Source: Didymodactylos carnosus
Taxonomy: Eukaryota; Rotifera; Eurotatoria; Philodinida; Philodinidae
DNA length: 64,000 nt
Assembly: GCA_905250885.1 (NCBI GenBank)
Contig: CAJNOQ010000093.1
Coordinates: 1 to 64,000 of the forward strand
Reading direction: 5' to 3'
This document shows, one piece after another, positions 36,301 through 51,300 of the stretch. A program made the translations under genes and the position numbers. Every line of letters begins with the position of its first letter. Position 1 is the stretch's first letter. The notes under the pieces were generated by a model. The model saw only the letters and a program-made list of their open reading frames with translations, was not told the DNA's origin and made no database searches.

Positions 36301-39300
36301 TTTATACAATTCTCTTTTAATTTAGACCACCTTCATTAGTTGTGGGTAAACACGGAGATCGTGATTTATTTGAAATATTTCAATGTAACAAAGGAGAACT
36401 TGAATACGAACAAGATGTACCAGGTAAATACAAAATTATTGAAAAAATTTTTCTTCTACAAATTTAAAATGTATTATGTATTTTTAAGGGAAAGTTGTTG
36501 AACAGTCATTAGTATTTGGTACTGATGGTGTATTAATCCCAGTACCCGATCCTCTATGGGAAATTCGACTAAAATGTAATGATAAAGCTCAAATATCATA
36601 TAGTCCATGGGCAGATAGACAAAGGTAATGAAAAATTACCAATACATTAATTATTAAACAGATCAATTCGTTTTCTTTTTTTTATAGAGAATTATTGTGG
36701 GCATATTTTTTACCCACATTATATGAAGAATCATTGCCAAATGCTCAACCTCAAATTGGTCAAAATCGTATATTTAAAAATGTTCGATTTTTAATGTATT
36801 TTAATCAACCATCAAAATTAGATCTCTATTTCAATGAAAAATCGGTCAGTTACTTTTCTATTATACACAGACACTCTATTTTTTTATATTTTATATTTAT
36901 TTTTAGAAATTACATAATTTACATGTTGATTTTATCAAAGGTTCAAAATTTGAATGTTTATTTCCATGGGTTACACTTGAACATGGTTTTGATTCATTTA
37001 TTAATATTTCCATTTTACAACCACAAGCAAAAACAAATTTAGCATTTCAACCATTATTACAAGCAGAAAAAGTAGATATTAATTTGGTAATTCATTATCC
37101 ACGATTGTGGAATTCATTACAAGATTGGAAAATTAATATTGATGCTCAAAAAGCAAAAGTTCATTTTATATTTGAACATAAAAATTATTTTGTTGGTTAG
37201 TTTTTTCTTTTATTCATAAATAAATTTGTATCAAAGTAATTCTTCAATATTTTATTTTAGCTCTTCTCAATGATTTATCATCCAATTTACCACCTCAAAT
37301 TAATAAATTTACACCATTTGTTTATAACATATTGGTGAAAGGAAGTTTAATTGAAGTTTTAGTACCATGTAATCAATGTAATTGGATCGATTGTGATTTA
37401 GACCAAGCTGAAAATAGTATGTGTCATTTCTTTAATGATATCAAATATTCTATTTATTTTGTTGTCTAGATTTATTATCTATATGTGCCAAATCGTTAGA
37501 TCTAACGTTTTGTTTACCATTTACTGAATATTGTCCAAAATCGACACCAATGGATCTAAATATTGAAGTAAGAATATTGACAGATGTGACGATATCTTTG
37601 ATTTCTTATATCATAATATATCTATTTAATTTTCTGTGTTTAAGGTCAATGATATATTAGCTCGATTAGTAATTCCTGAAGGAAATCGTTCCCATTACAT
37701 TTTGAAAGGTTTGAAATCACATCAAAAATTTCACACACCAAATGGAATAAAAAACGAATTAAAATTAGTATCAGAATTAGTATCAGAATTTGAAACAAAG
37801 TAAGACATTATTTTGTTTAGATATAGTTTTAAGTCATAAATATGACTAGTCACTTCTTGATATTTATTCAAAGAAATAATCGTTCAATTATATATCAAAA
37901 ATGATTATGAAAAATTATTTCTATGTGAGATAGATGAGATATAACTTTTGATAAAAGAAATATCTGATGAACATAATGAGTGAGACATATTTTTTAGTCT
38001 TATATATTAGTCTCTTAAACCTGAAACTCATAGCTGGGGTCGCTCACGATCCCTGAAATGGAAAATATTGTTTTATCACCACGAAACAGATAAACATTTT
38101 ATTTGCGCTCAGTTTCTAGAGATTGTTTTTTAAATTTTTAGTATTGAAACTGAAGTTTTTAGAAGTCAAACAAGTGAAAAAATAGTGTTTCTAAAACCGG
38201 AATTTTTCAAATAAAATCAATTTTTCGGTACCTAAATAACATTTGACTAAACCTCCGATTCTGCCATCAGATACAGCATTCAATTCTCTACAAACTGAGC
38301 ACAAAAAGTTTGCTTTAGAAACCTTGGAGCATCACGAAAACTGCCTTACAATAAGGCGCCCCACACTAATTACTTCATCATTTGTTTTTTTAAAAATCAA
38401 ACTTTTTTATATAAAAACGAATATTTTCATAGCAAATGATGTATGCTGATTACAGTATGATCACTTTTATGTCATTGATCCTCATTGGATATGGACTGGT
38501 TTTTTAACAACTAGTTTTTATTGTGTGCCATTCTGATGTTGAACTTGGACATTATTAGGTTACTAAAAAGTTAAAGTTATATTGATAGGCGAAATAAATA
38601 CTGATTATTATTGAGAAATATTCCAAATACTTTTTGTGAAACTCGTTCAATATCTCCAAAGGAGAAGGAGTTGAAGTTTTATACTCAAAAAGCCTTTTTT
38701 TTTTGATTTTGATCTATTTTTTTACCTCCTCCCTGGAGTGTATTCCTCTCAATAGAGTAGTGTAATGATCTTATTCAAGAGGTGTATTCATCTTAAAAGA
38801 CAGCAGCAATTTTCGTTACTTCTCTATGTTAGTGTACCATCATCATCATCATCACTCGGCTGCTCTGGAGCAGGCGACCACAATCTTCTTCCATTTGTGC
38901 TTACTCATAGCATCATTTACAATGTCCATCACTTTCCAATACTTCTTATCGCGAATACCATTATTTAGCAAGTTGAACACATAACCAAGATAGTCCTGGG
39001 GTTGCTTTCCCGGATTGTTTGTACCATGCAATGGTTGATAGAAGCCAAATTTTCTCAAGGGCTCAGCATCTGAACTTCTGCAAATATGTCCTACCCATTC
39101 TAGCTGTCTTTTAACAATTGTCTTTATCAGCTTGTCCACACCTAGTCTGTTGTATATGGCCTATGTTAGTGTACACTATTCCCAACATCACCTCTCGGCT
39201 AATGTAGAGGGGTTTCACCATTTTAATCCCACAAGAGGCTGCTCTAACAAGGTTTTAATAAGCAATTATCTTGAATTTTAAAATTCTCCATCATTTTTAT

Positions 39301-42300
39301 TGCTAATTTTAATATTGTTTAAGTGACTCATGTTTTAATTGTGGTGAAACAAGTGCCGTTAAAATAAAAATTCAATTTCTACTACATTCTTCATCACCCG
39401 TAGACGTAAATCGAACAGGTAGATAATGTTGAATATTTTAACATATTGTAATTAATGTATGTACTCATATTCTTAAGATTTACTCTATGTACAATGGTTG
39501 AAAAGTATTGGTAATCGTCAAACATTTCATCCGGCTAAATTAGATTATGATGTATTCGATATTGAAATCGAAATTGCACCATTAACACTACTTTTATATG
39601 GAATCTTTTTAAAAAGATTATGGTGGGTCAAAGTAAGTTAAACTATCACTCTACATGTTTATACCTTTGCGAATACTAAAAATTGACATATTGAAAATTG
39701 TTTTTGATCTTTTGTAGGAAAATTTATTTGGTTGGGATCAAATGTTTCACGATATTAAAGAACCAAAAGCATTGAAACAATTAGCAAAATCAAATCCAAT
39801 AAAATCTGTCAACAATGATGTGACGAAGGCAACAACTCTTGTTGTTGAAAATATTGATGATCATACTGATTTTGATTCAAGATATTACAGACCGTTGGCT
39901 GTAACTGTACGAGTATCGATTCACAATATCATTGCACATATTGTACAAGTTAGTATTAAAAACAACAATTTCTTAAAAAACTTTGTATATCACAAAAATG
40001 ATCTTGCTCTCGTTCTCTAATTTATTTCTAATGTATTATATGAAAACTACTGATCTCCTGATAATAATGAATATATTTACAGGTGATTCATTTAATAAAG
40101 TCACTAAAGATATGAAAAATGATTATTTTATAATGTTTAATATGACAATTTCAGTGTGTGATCTCTGTTCTTTTTTAGTATACTGATAATGAACCATGTC
40201 CAATTGCATTTTGTGAACGTTTATGTTTTGAAATGACAACAGATTTAGATGAAACACGTTTACAACTTTATTTTCCTCCAGTGCATTTATATTTAGAAGA
40301 TACTGTTGAAGTATATTTTATTTCCTTTCTCAATTTATAAAAAGATTATTTCATTTTTCTCTTTTATAGCGAAATAAATCGGATTCTCATTTGTCTACTG
40401 GTTGCATTACCTTATCTGGTTTAATCATTCGTGGTCATGCAATGTTATCTCATGAAGGATTACCACCGGAACGTGAAACTTTAGAATATTCATGGCAAAT
40501 GGATATTCTTCTAGGAAAAATATCGACTCAATTGACAATGATACAAGTATGTAAAAATAGTAGATTTGTATATTAAAGATTATATATATATATTCTGTTT
40601 TAGCTCGAAAAATTACTTACTTTTGGTCAAAATTTTTTTCTATTAATAATGGAAGATGAATATGAATTAGTTCGAAGTCCAATTGGTGACAAAACATCTT
40701 GGATTGAAAAACAAAAATATGATATTTTAAGATTTAGTTTAGATTCACTTGATTTTAATTTGGTTGAAGTTGGAAATGCACTTAATTTGCAGGTATCTAA
40801 ATTAAACTAATTTTTATCTGAGAGATAAACTTAACAGAACTAGATAGGAAACAGTTTTTCGTACTATATCCAGAAAAATTGTTATAATACGATTATTAAG
40901 AATCGTCCCGATTTGAGAAACATCTAATTTTGTAGAGAAATGTTTGATCTATTTATCCGTGGCAAAGACGAAATGAAAGGATAAAAGAGAGACGTTTTTC
41001 GAGTGAATTACTGAAGAGCCAAGAACAGTTATTTAACTGGTGACCAATTATCATGCACAGCTATGGTGGAAGAGTGGCATCTGAGTGTATCTTATTTTAG
41101 TGCACTCTCATTTGAGCGTGTTATCGTTTTGATGGATTTTTATATACTATTTATTCTTCAAAGTAGTGTGAATATTTTGAATCGTTTCTGTCATCACTGT
41201 TTCGAGGCTTCAAATGACCAGGACAATCATATTGCCGACATTTCAACGAAATTAGTCCTTTCTGATCACGTTCAATTCGATAACCATAATCAAAAACAGA
41301 ACACAAAAAATGACTATTGATAACATCGAGTCGATTGCACAATGTCAATCGTTGTACAGAATATAGACACAGAACAGTGGATTTAGTTTTACAGTTTACT
41401 GCAAAGCTAAGTTCATATTCGATAGTTTTAGTTTAGAATACTATAATGGAATATCTTTTCACGTGGGTAATAGTAAAACATGAAGATACCCACAGACATC
41501 CACGGACACTTAAAGACAGCACACAGACATTCACAGATAACCACTGACAGCTACACAGACAGCATAGAGACACCCACAGACAACTCAAAATAACTATACA
41601 GACATCCGCTTCTGTGTCCCTCCCATGTCCGTAGAAGTGGATATCAGTGTAGTTATTTTGGGTTATCTGTGGGTGTCTCTATGCTGTCTGTGTAGCTGTC
41701 AGTGGCTATCTGTGAATGTCTGTATGCTGCCTGTAAGTGTCTGTGGACGTCTGTGAGTGCCTTCATGTTTTACTATTATCCCTTTCCACTTGTATTCTAA
41801 CAGAATAAAACTTATATCAACTATAGTCTTCGAATTGAGCTGTTGGTTACCATGATCTGTGTCGAATATTTCAACTTTATTCATGTTTCTTGACTTAGAA
41901 TACAGAAGATTAGATGATGTGTATAGGGACGATAGCTGTTGAAATCAGCAGCTCAATTCGAAGACTATAGTTATCGGATTGAATGTGATCAGAAAGAATT
42001 AATATCGTCGAAATATTGACAATATGATTGTCCTGGTCGTTCAAAGTCCCGAAACAGTGATGACAGAAATGGTTTAAAATGTTCCCATTATTTTAAAGAA
42101 CAAATGGTGTATTTAAAAATCCATCAAAACGAAACGCACTAAAAACGATAATGTGCTCAAATGAGAGCGTACTAAAATAAGACGCACTTAAGTAAAATCC
42201 TATCCTTATGGTATTCTAAAGTGGTCATAGTTGTACCACAATTAAGTTTAAATTTCGAAAATCATCGGAGTTTTACAGCTCCTGCAATATTCTGAATAAA

Positions 42301-45300
42301 TTTTCATTTTAACATTGTTCCTATATACTCTGATACCAGTTATATAACTGATGCATGCCTAGACAAAATCGATGTGTTCGTAATATTAAATAGATTGTCA
42401 TTTATGTACAGAATATTATTTTATTGTTTAGTTGAGTCCAGTTCGTTTATGTAAATGTAATTTACATTCATCTACATGTTCCGAAGGTTTAACATTAAAA
42501 ATTGGCTCACTTCAACTTCGTCAATTACTTCGTTTACATCCTCGTTCATGGCTTGAAGCCGGTTCATTTCAAGTATCAGAAATTCGTATTAACGGCAAAT
42601 TAGGTAGTCATCTTCATTTGACGAGTGAACAAATAGATTTTTTAAAACGACATGATCAACGAACACATCGTCTTCATTTCTTATGGAATAAACAACAAAC
42701 ACAACAACAACAAAAACGTTTATCAACAGCTGGTTTAACTTCTGTTTCTCAAACACAACAACATGGTGGGGGTGGTCCAACGTGTGCATGTCTAGGCGGA
42801 AGTCCAGCGTATTATACATTAGCCAATGAAAATTTTTTCAAATCAACGTATTTATTATCACAACAAACAAATTTTGGTAAAAGTTTATTTCGTCCAGATG
42901 TACATTTATTCCAGTCACATCCGATTTTTGAAACAAAATATGAATGGATGACTTATGACTATAGACAAAACCAACAAACACAGAGTGATGATGATACAAC
43001 ATCGTTAAATAATTATCCTTTTGATTTTTGTGATCCTACTCTACTTCTTCTAACAAACTCAGCACACGCTTCGCATCATGCATTTCGTCACAGTGTTCCA
43101 AATAATTTGTTTATGAATAACAGCTCATCACTCTCACGAACAAATAGTGCTCGAACACCAAGAGTGTCGACAGTAAATATTCCAAAACAACACAAACGAT
43201 CATCGTCATCAATTATTGAACAACAAAATCTTCAACAAGGTATAAATATCATCTCTCTCTAGACTCTTTTCACTTCCATTTTCATTTTTTTTTCCAGGTA
43301 CAAGTGGTAGTTCAAGTTCAACAACAAATGATGTTTATTTAACTCCATCCGAGAATCTGTCTTCCAACAATAGTAGTCGTACAAGTTTAAATTCAACATT
43401 GAAATTAAATCAAATGCTTGACGATAACTCATCAATATCTTCTTCATCATCAGCCATACCATCTACAGTTATTCAACATACAACAACCACAGATGGCGAT
43501 ACGCAATCAACAATGACAAGTCCATCACAATCTTACACAAATCTACTTAAACAGTTAAATAATAATAGTCAACAAGATCCAGCAGTTTTGTCTAGAACAT
43601 CATCCTCAGACTCGCTGAATATGTATGAAGAAATATTACAAAAACAACAACAACAAAGCACGGGAAACTTAAATAGTTTAGATATACACCGACAGGTAAA
43701 TCAGCAATGTTCTATTTAAATACTGATTAGAAGAAAACAACATATTTTTTTTACTCTAGGGTTCATCACTCGAAGTTCAACATGATGCATCATGGATAAG
43801 TTTACGTAATCAAATGAAAATGCCCATTCAAAATTCGACGCTATTATGCACATCTTATATCCGATATTTATCGCATTATCGTTCAAAAACAAGCCATATT
43901 CAAATGCCGCCTGTAAAATCACCACCTACGTCGGATCCACTTTTAGAATTTGACTGTGTATCACAAGGATTCTCTTGTTCATTTCTCATTGAGTCACCGA
44001 CATCATCCACAGCCACACCTACATCAACTACCACTTCAAAACAACAGCAGCAAGCTCAACGTCCACCAACTCGTACATCAACAATAACATCAACAACAAA
44101 TGATATTTGTATCAAATGTATAGGTTCTATAAACATTCTATTGACACCATTAATTTTAGAATGTTTAACAACATATATCGAGAAATGGAAACAATATGAA
44201 ATTCATCCACTATCCGTTTTGGATCGTCTTCATTTTGAAGCACAACAAAAACAGTCACTACCCGCTTCTTCTTTATCAAATGGTGATACGGTTAAAACAA
44301 AAATTAGTCTTCAATTACCAAAAATTAATTTATGTTTATTACAAGCAGGATTAGCCGAAGATAATGTACAATTAACAGAATTAATAACGCCTGTGGATAT
44401 TGTAACAATGTCACTGTTCAGGTAAGAGAACACATAAGATTTGATTAAAATAAACTTATAAATTATTTGATTTAGTTTATCATTGAAACAAATTCAAATA
44501 CAAACAATTTTATCCAGTCCCGATGAATCGGCTGCTATTGTTTTTAAAATTCAATCACTTACGGGTCAATTTCGTCGTTTTGAAAATGATTTTTCATCAT
44601 TGGATAATGTTAATGTACATGCAATACAATCACAACGATGTAAATTACAACTTCGTATTTCACAAGATCAACAAACACATTTACCTGTTCACACACCTAC
44701 AACATTATCATTCGGAAATGGAGGTAGTCAACAACGAAAATCACTAACATCGAAAAATTTTGGTTATGTGATGAATGAATTTGGTATACAAAAGTTATGT
44801 TTCAAATTGGTGAATAATTCAACAAAAGGACATCAGCGAAAAAAGACAATGGAAAAAAGACCGCCAACGGTGACAGCTGTTGATGAAACAGCAACAACAA
44901 AGGAAAAAATACATACAAAAGCCAAACGAAAACAATCAACTGAAGTCTTACTTTTATCGTCGCCAATACCAACTCCCTTATTGTCTCCAAACTATTCTGT
45001 TAAATCATTAACAACATCTACAAATTCGTCTTCCTCAAGTGTTTTCGATGGTTCAATTGATCATATTTGGATTTCATTTCCTGAACCACCCCATAGTTCT
45101 GGCGTTAAAGCTCATCGTAAAAAACTCTTCTCCTATACTCGATATGACTGGAATTTTCTTTCAACACTTTCACCTACTGTTCTCGGTTGGTTTTGTGTTA
45201 TTAATCGTGTTAAAAAACCTCTTGAAGAACTTTTATTTTTACGTCAACAACGAATCGATTCGATTCTTGCCTATTATCTTATTGAAACACAGCCAGATGC

Positions 45301-48300
45301 AATAAAATCTTTAAAACATTCGAAATTATATGATCTATTTACACCAAAAACTAAATGTTTGCTAACAAACCCTGTTGGCCAATTGGTTTGTGAACTAAGA
45401 CGAAGATTTGGTGAATTACCGAAAGAAGAATATGAACAAAATTTAGATTCTAAACATCTGCCCGATATACAATTGTTAAAACGAGGAATTAAAGAAGCAT
45501 GTAGAGCTTGGGTAAGTTCATCATCAATTTGAATTCTGTTTCTGATATTCTATAAATTTCTGTACAGGTTCATCTTTTAAAACGTCAACATACCACGTCA
45601 ACATCGACAACTAACAATAGTTCTACAGACGGTGACACAAAAGATACTCCACCTACTCGTACTGTGACTATCGAACAACAAGCAAAACATCGTTCACCAA
45701 CAATTGATCGATTAAAACAAAAAATTATCGGTCATGAGTACGCTTATGCTCATACAAGACAATCAGTTTATCCTGGAAAAAAAGATTTAGAATCAGGTAG
45801 TACTAATGATGAAACGGTAAGACAACGACGAATGACAATGCCATCGTCACAATCAGACACAACAAAATCAGCAACCGTATTTACTAGACAGCCACATCGT
45901 TCGTCAACAGCTGGCAGTGGTCAAGATTGTACGATTGTCAATATGTTTGAAATGACGCCTATTCAGGATACAGATTTGATGACTGAGTCACAAGATGAGA
46001 CAACAAATCTCAACATTGGTATAGAAAGGAGAGATAGTACAAATAGTCAACAAAAAAGAAAAACAACAAACTTTTTAGGTAGGAAAATGATTTTGGTTAA
46101 TAACACTGCTGTTCTACTGTCCTACTAATAAACCTTTGTGTGTATCTAAAAAAACAAAAGTCAAAAAAAATTTAAAATGTTTTTTTTTTCTCGCCTAAAC
46201 AAAGTTTAAAGTCATCTCTGAGCGACAATAATTCATTTTTTTTTCGGGCAACTCCTCTGTTCCTAGAAGAATCCTATTTTGAATAAAAGTGTGAAAAATG
46301 TTTAATCATTGGTATTACACATAAAACAGAAAATAAATTGTTACCTGCTCTACTTTGTGAGTAGTAATATTGACAGGACTGATAAATTCTGCACGTTAAC
46401 TCATATTATTTTTAAGCACATATGCACGATTTGTGTTGTTGTTGTTTTAAGCACCTACAACAACTCGAACTAGAACTTCTTCACAAGGCCATGTAAATGT
46501 TGCGTATGCTATTTCTAATGGTAAGTTTTCGTTATAATCGCTATATGGTGATTAATGACCGCAAATAAACATAAGAAAAATTTGGTATAGTGAACGTTTA
46601 ATTTAAGCGATAATTTCTTATTTAATTTAACTACACATTTCACTCAAAGCCTGTATTTTTTTTTACACGCACATCTACATGGCTACATATATATTTCAAA
46701 ATCAGTTTTTGAGGATACTTTCATTTGCCTCTAAGAAAGAATAAGATTCCAATCGCTCATGAATAATTAAAGTATTTAACTGGCTGCATGCAATATGGAT
46801 TATAAATTGTGCTCAAAATGACTATAGAGTATGCTTTGCATGTGCATACATAATATATCGATGTGCTCTTATGTGAAAAAGATGTACTTCTCCTATTTTG
46901 GGAAGAGGATCTTAGTTTTTTTGATGTTAAAAAAAATAAATCGTGATTTTGCTCGCTTGCGAACGACTGTATCTAATGATAATCTCAATTGAATATCTAA
47001 AAATAGATGTAATTCTTTTTTTTTATCTATGTTTAGGCGATATGGTTCGAACATTTGCTCCTGTAGTTAATGTTGATAATGCCAACGGTTACAAACGTTT
47101 GAGTGGAGAAGAATCAGATTTTGAAACAACGGCTAATTCACCAGCATCATCTCAAATGCCTAAAGAAAATCCATTTCAGCAAGATAATGAACCAGCAGTT
47201 TTTGATGATGCTGTTGAACTAGGCGAATTGACTGAAGATTTAGATGATGACGATATTCCATATTATACTGATGCCGGTCCAGAATATTCGGGTCCAGTTG
47301 AACAATTATTTAAAGTTTTATTGGAATATGCTGGTGTAGAAATGTCGGTTAGTTCATCGATTGAACCTCTGTTTGAAAAACTAGGTCAAACAATTTTGGC
47401 ATCGGTACTTCTAAAATGTTTTGATGTAAAAATTTTACCAAATGAACCATTGGGGGTGCTCACAACAACAGGGCAAGCACCATCAATGACAACTACAACA
47501 AGTGTACCTGTATTCAATACACGTACGTATTATCGTTAATAAAATTAGACAAATATGTTAAATAGATAGATATTTTAGATCAGAGTACAATAAATACAGG
47601 TGTTCATTATCGTCCTCCATTTCATCGTCCATCAACATTAGCTCAATCAACGAGTGAATTATCAGTTTTATCTGTCAATAGTTTAAGTATTCAAAGCGTA
47701 TGCCGACAACTTCTTGAACATGATCAATTGCATTCAGCTAATGTGCAAGCAGGTATTCGTGTACAACGTGTTCAACAAGAAGTCAATTTACCGTTACTAC
47801 GTTTAAGTATGTAATAAGACAATTGTTTTAAACATTATGCACTTCTCTCTTTCTGCTCTTTTTAGTCTATCAGTTTTATACAGTAGTTGGTAATGCTTTG
47901 GAATATGAGAGCGATGAAATAGAACAACAAACACAACCAGATCAAACACGACAAAATACCCGAAGTAATACATTGGTACTCGCAGAACAAGATCAACCAT
48001 TACCAGGCAGTCGATTATCAGCCTTGGAAAATCTTATTATTAAACCAGTTCTTGGTTCTCCACCCACCACAGATGTAGGTGAACGCCTATGTTGGAAAAA
48101 ATTACGTGAACTTGTCTATATTTATGCTGGTGTACCTGATGTAAAACAAGTCACTGTTCCACCTCTCAATACTCGTCAACAACAACCAACAAAACAACGA
48201 AGTGGATCGCAACCACCAGAACCGTCTACAGTTCTTCAATCAAATGATTTAACTACAACTGGAATACCTTCGTCGCCAATATTGACAAATAATCAAAATA

Positions 48301-51300
48301 ATTCATCATTTAAATTAGTACATAATACAAGACTTGGTGGTGAAACAATTTTGTTATCATCATTTGGATGGTTGGTTATTGATGAAATTCATTATGCAGC
48401 AACACTAGGCGGTCTGAAAGTAGAAGGATGTATGAGAAAAGCCCAAGGATCAATTACATTGACACAACGATTAAGAGGACAAACATTAGTGTCAATTACT
48501 GGAAATACTAAAAAGTAAATAATCTAAATAGAAGAACATTAAATCTATTTAAAATGCAAAAATGTCTCATAGTTTGATGTACACACAAATAATCTCTTAT
48601 TATTTCAGATATGATGGTTCATTGATTGTGCAAATTGGTTCTACTTCACTGTCATTAAAAGAAACTCTCACTTCAGCATTAGATTCTGGAAATGTTACTC
48701 TCTCATCCTCAATGTCAACAACGCAAAGCACTTTTCATCCAGCCTCAGGATCATCATCATTTCCATCGAAACAACATCATCATCCTCGATTTCATTCGCC
48801 CCTTCATCATCATCATCATCATACACATCAGTCAACAACGCAAACTCATTCACCACAAACGTCAGTTCTCGACATTGTTGTTGGCAAATCCCAAGCTCTC
48901 ACGTCATTACAAACTCGTGGAATTCATTTAACTCTATCTGGTGTCACAAATATTGGCTCAATAACAATGGATGTACCACTCAGACCGCAAGATGTTCATG
49001 ATCTAGTGAACAGAACAAGTCGACTTATAGCCTCAAGTGTAATGGAATTTTTACCGGGTATATACGAACTTTAGAAAACAAACTGAACATGAACTGAGAC
49101 TATTAATACTTTTATTTTTCATCCTATGATTCTCTATATTCTAGATGATCCAAATGCTGTAAAACCTACAACAACAACAACAACAGGTGATTCAACTACG
49201 GCTGGTGCAAGTGATTTACCTGATGGTGAACCGTTGACACCAACTCCCGTTCAAATCAAACCGAGAAAAGAAAAGAAACGTATGTCAACTGTATCACAAC
49301 GACGAAGACGAAGTGGAGATAATCATCGACAAAGACGTTTAAAATCACAACAGAGTACAGCAAATTCATTGACAAGTAAAAAACCAATATTTGAAGCACA
49401 TATCACAGCACATTTTCAAGGTATGTTATTCATTTGTAATTTATTCCTCAACATTTTTCATCTATATTTCATTTCTAGGCATGACATTTTCTACTACACT
49501 TCTTCCAACGTTAAAAGCTCAATATAAAATTGGTATTATTGAAGGTGTGGCAAATATTGGTTTAATATCAAAATTTTCGGCTATTATGCGTGAGCATGCT
49601 CTTCACTTTTTAAATACATCTACACAAGATGAATATTCAAGTCTTTCATCGAATTCGGATAACCATGTTCGAATTGATTTTCCTGTTATTCGTATTAATG
49701 GTGAATATTTAGTTAAAAATGAACAAGAACTACAAGAAAATCAACCATTAACAAATAATAAAACGAATGGACATTTAAATTTGAAGACACGAGTAGAACT
49801 ATTAAATTTAACAATAACTGCTGATTTTCTTGGTAAGTCTATATTTTGATCATAAATATGTAACACAAAAACCCACTTTTGATATTATGTTTTAGCTCAA
49901 CTGGTATTCGTCTCAAAAGTCATTATTCGTGAAATTAATGAAATTTTAGCAAAAGTAAGTGGTATTGAACACTTTCATTTTTTACCGGCCAAACAACAAC
50001 CACCAACAACAATAAAAACAGCACCAATTATGAAAATATCGTCATCCGGTTCTGAATCATCGACTGAAGAAGAAGAAGATGATGATGAAGAAGAGACAAC
50101 CGATGCTACAACTGGTCAACAAGGTGGCGCTAAAGTTGTTCCATTCACATATAAAATTGATTTATTAATGCGTGGTTTTGAAGTAACTGGTATGACACCG
50201 TCGAATACCGTTGTCAAATTTGAAAATGGACAAAAATCAGCGATTCTAGTAAAAATGACGAATTATGATGATGTTCATTCAATTTTGCTCTATAAACCAT
50301 TGATTAATGCATCATTAGATATTAAATTGAGTTTGGGACAGTTATTACATACTGGTGGATTTCAAGATGCGGCATATTTTAAAACAAAAGTATTATTGAA
50401 AAAATCATTTCGGGTAAATGATAACAAACAACTTTTCTCAGTTAGTTATACATATTTAAAAGTTGTTTCTATTACTTTTTTTAGCCTGATAATCAAGATA
50501 AAGAGGCCTTTTTTCTACGACTAACAAAACCGAGTTTCTATTGGCAACCAGGTGCCATTGATAAAGGTATACTTTATAACAAAATAAATAAAGATCTTTA
50601 TGACAGTAATTTCTCTTTTAGCAATACTGTTCTGGTTAAATTATAAAAATACGTACGAACATTGGAATGAACAACGTGGTCAATTTGCCAATGAAGTAGG
50701 AATGAAAAATGATAAAAATAAAAATAAGAATATTTTTTCATATTTTTAGAATTCTCATCTTCGTCAAATTGTCACTGTTACACCAGATCAATTAAATTTA
50801 ATGTTTCAATTGAATATTGTTGATTTAGGCATCGCCATACCATTACAATATGTTGTAAGTGCATTTATACATATTTTTTTTTAATGTGAATTAATTTTAA
50901 CAATTTTATTTATCATCTTTAGACTCCATTGGATAGCGCTACTCAACAATCACTTGATTCTTCATCTACATCAGCTGATAGTGGTGATTTTCTCGTATTT
51001 ACGTTGGAAAAAACGACAATATCAGCGTGTTCATGTGGTGCCATCATTAGTTCTGGATCATTTGAAGGCTTTTGTTTTCGTTTTGCTGAAAATTTTAAAC
51101 AAACAAATTCCGATTGGATACCAGTAAGAAAAGAGAAGGTTATTATGAATGCATGTTGTGTACCAAGTGGTCAATATGTTATGTATTCTCGAGCAAAACA
51201 AATAAGACCAGGTAAATGTAAATAATGACCAAAACAAAAAAAATGTTTTACACTCATATTATCGTGTCTTTTTTAAAGGCTCTAGTCCAAAATGGTTTTT

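Noticed and set aside
44523-45305. Additional plus-strand frames of 74 and 88 residues
   Set aside because: They overlap a BLTP1 exon in another frame and are shadows.
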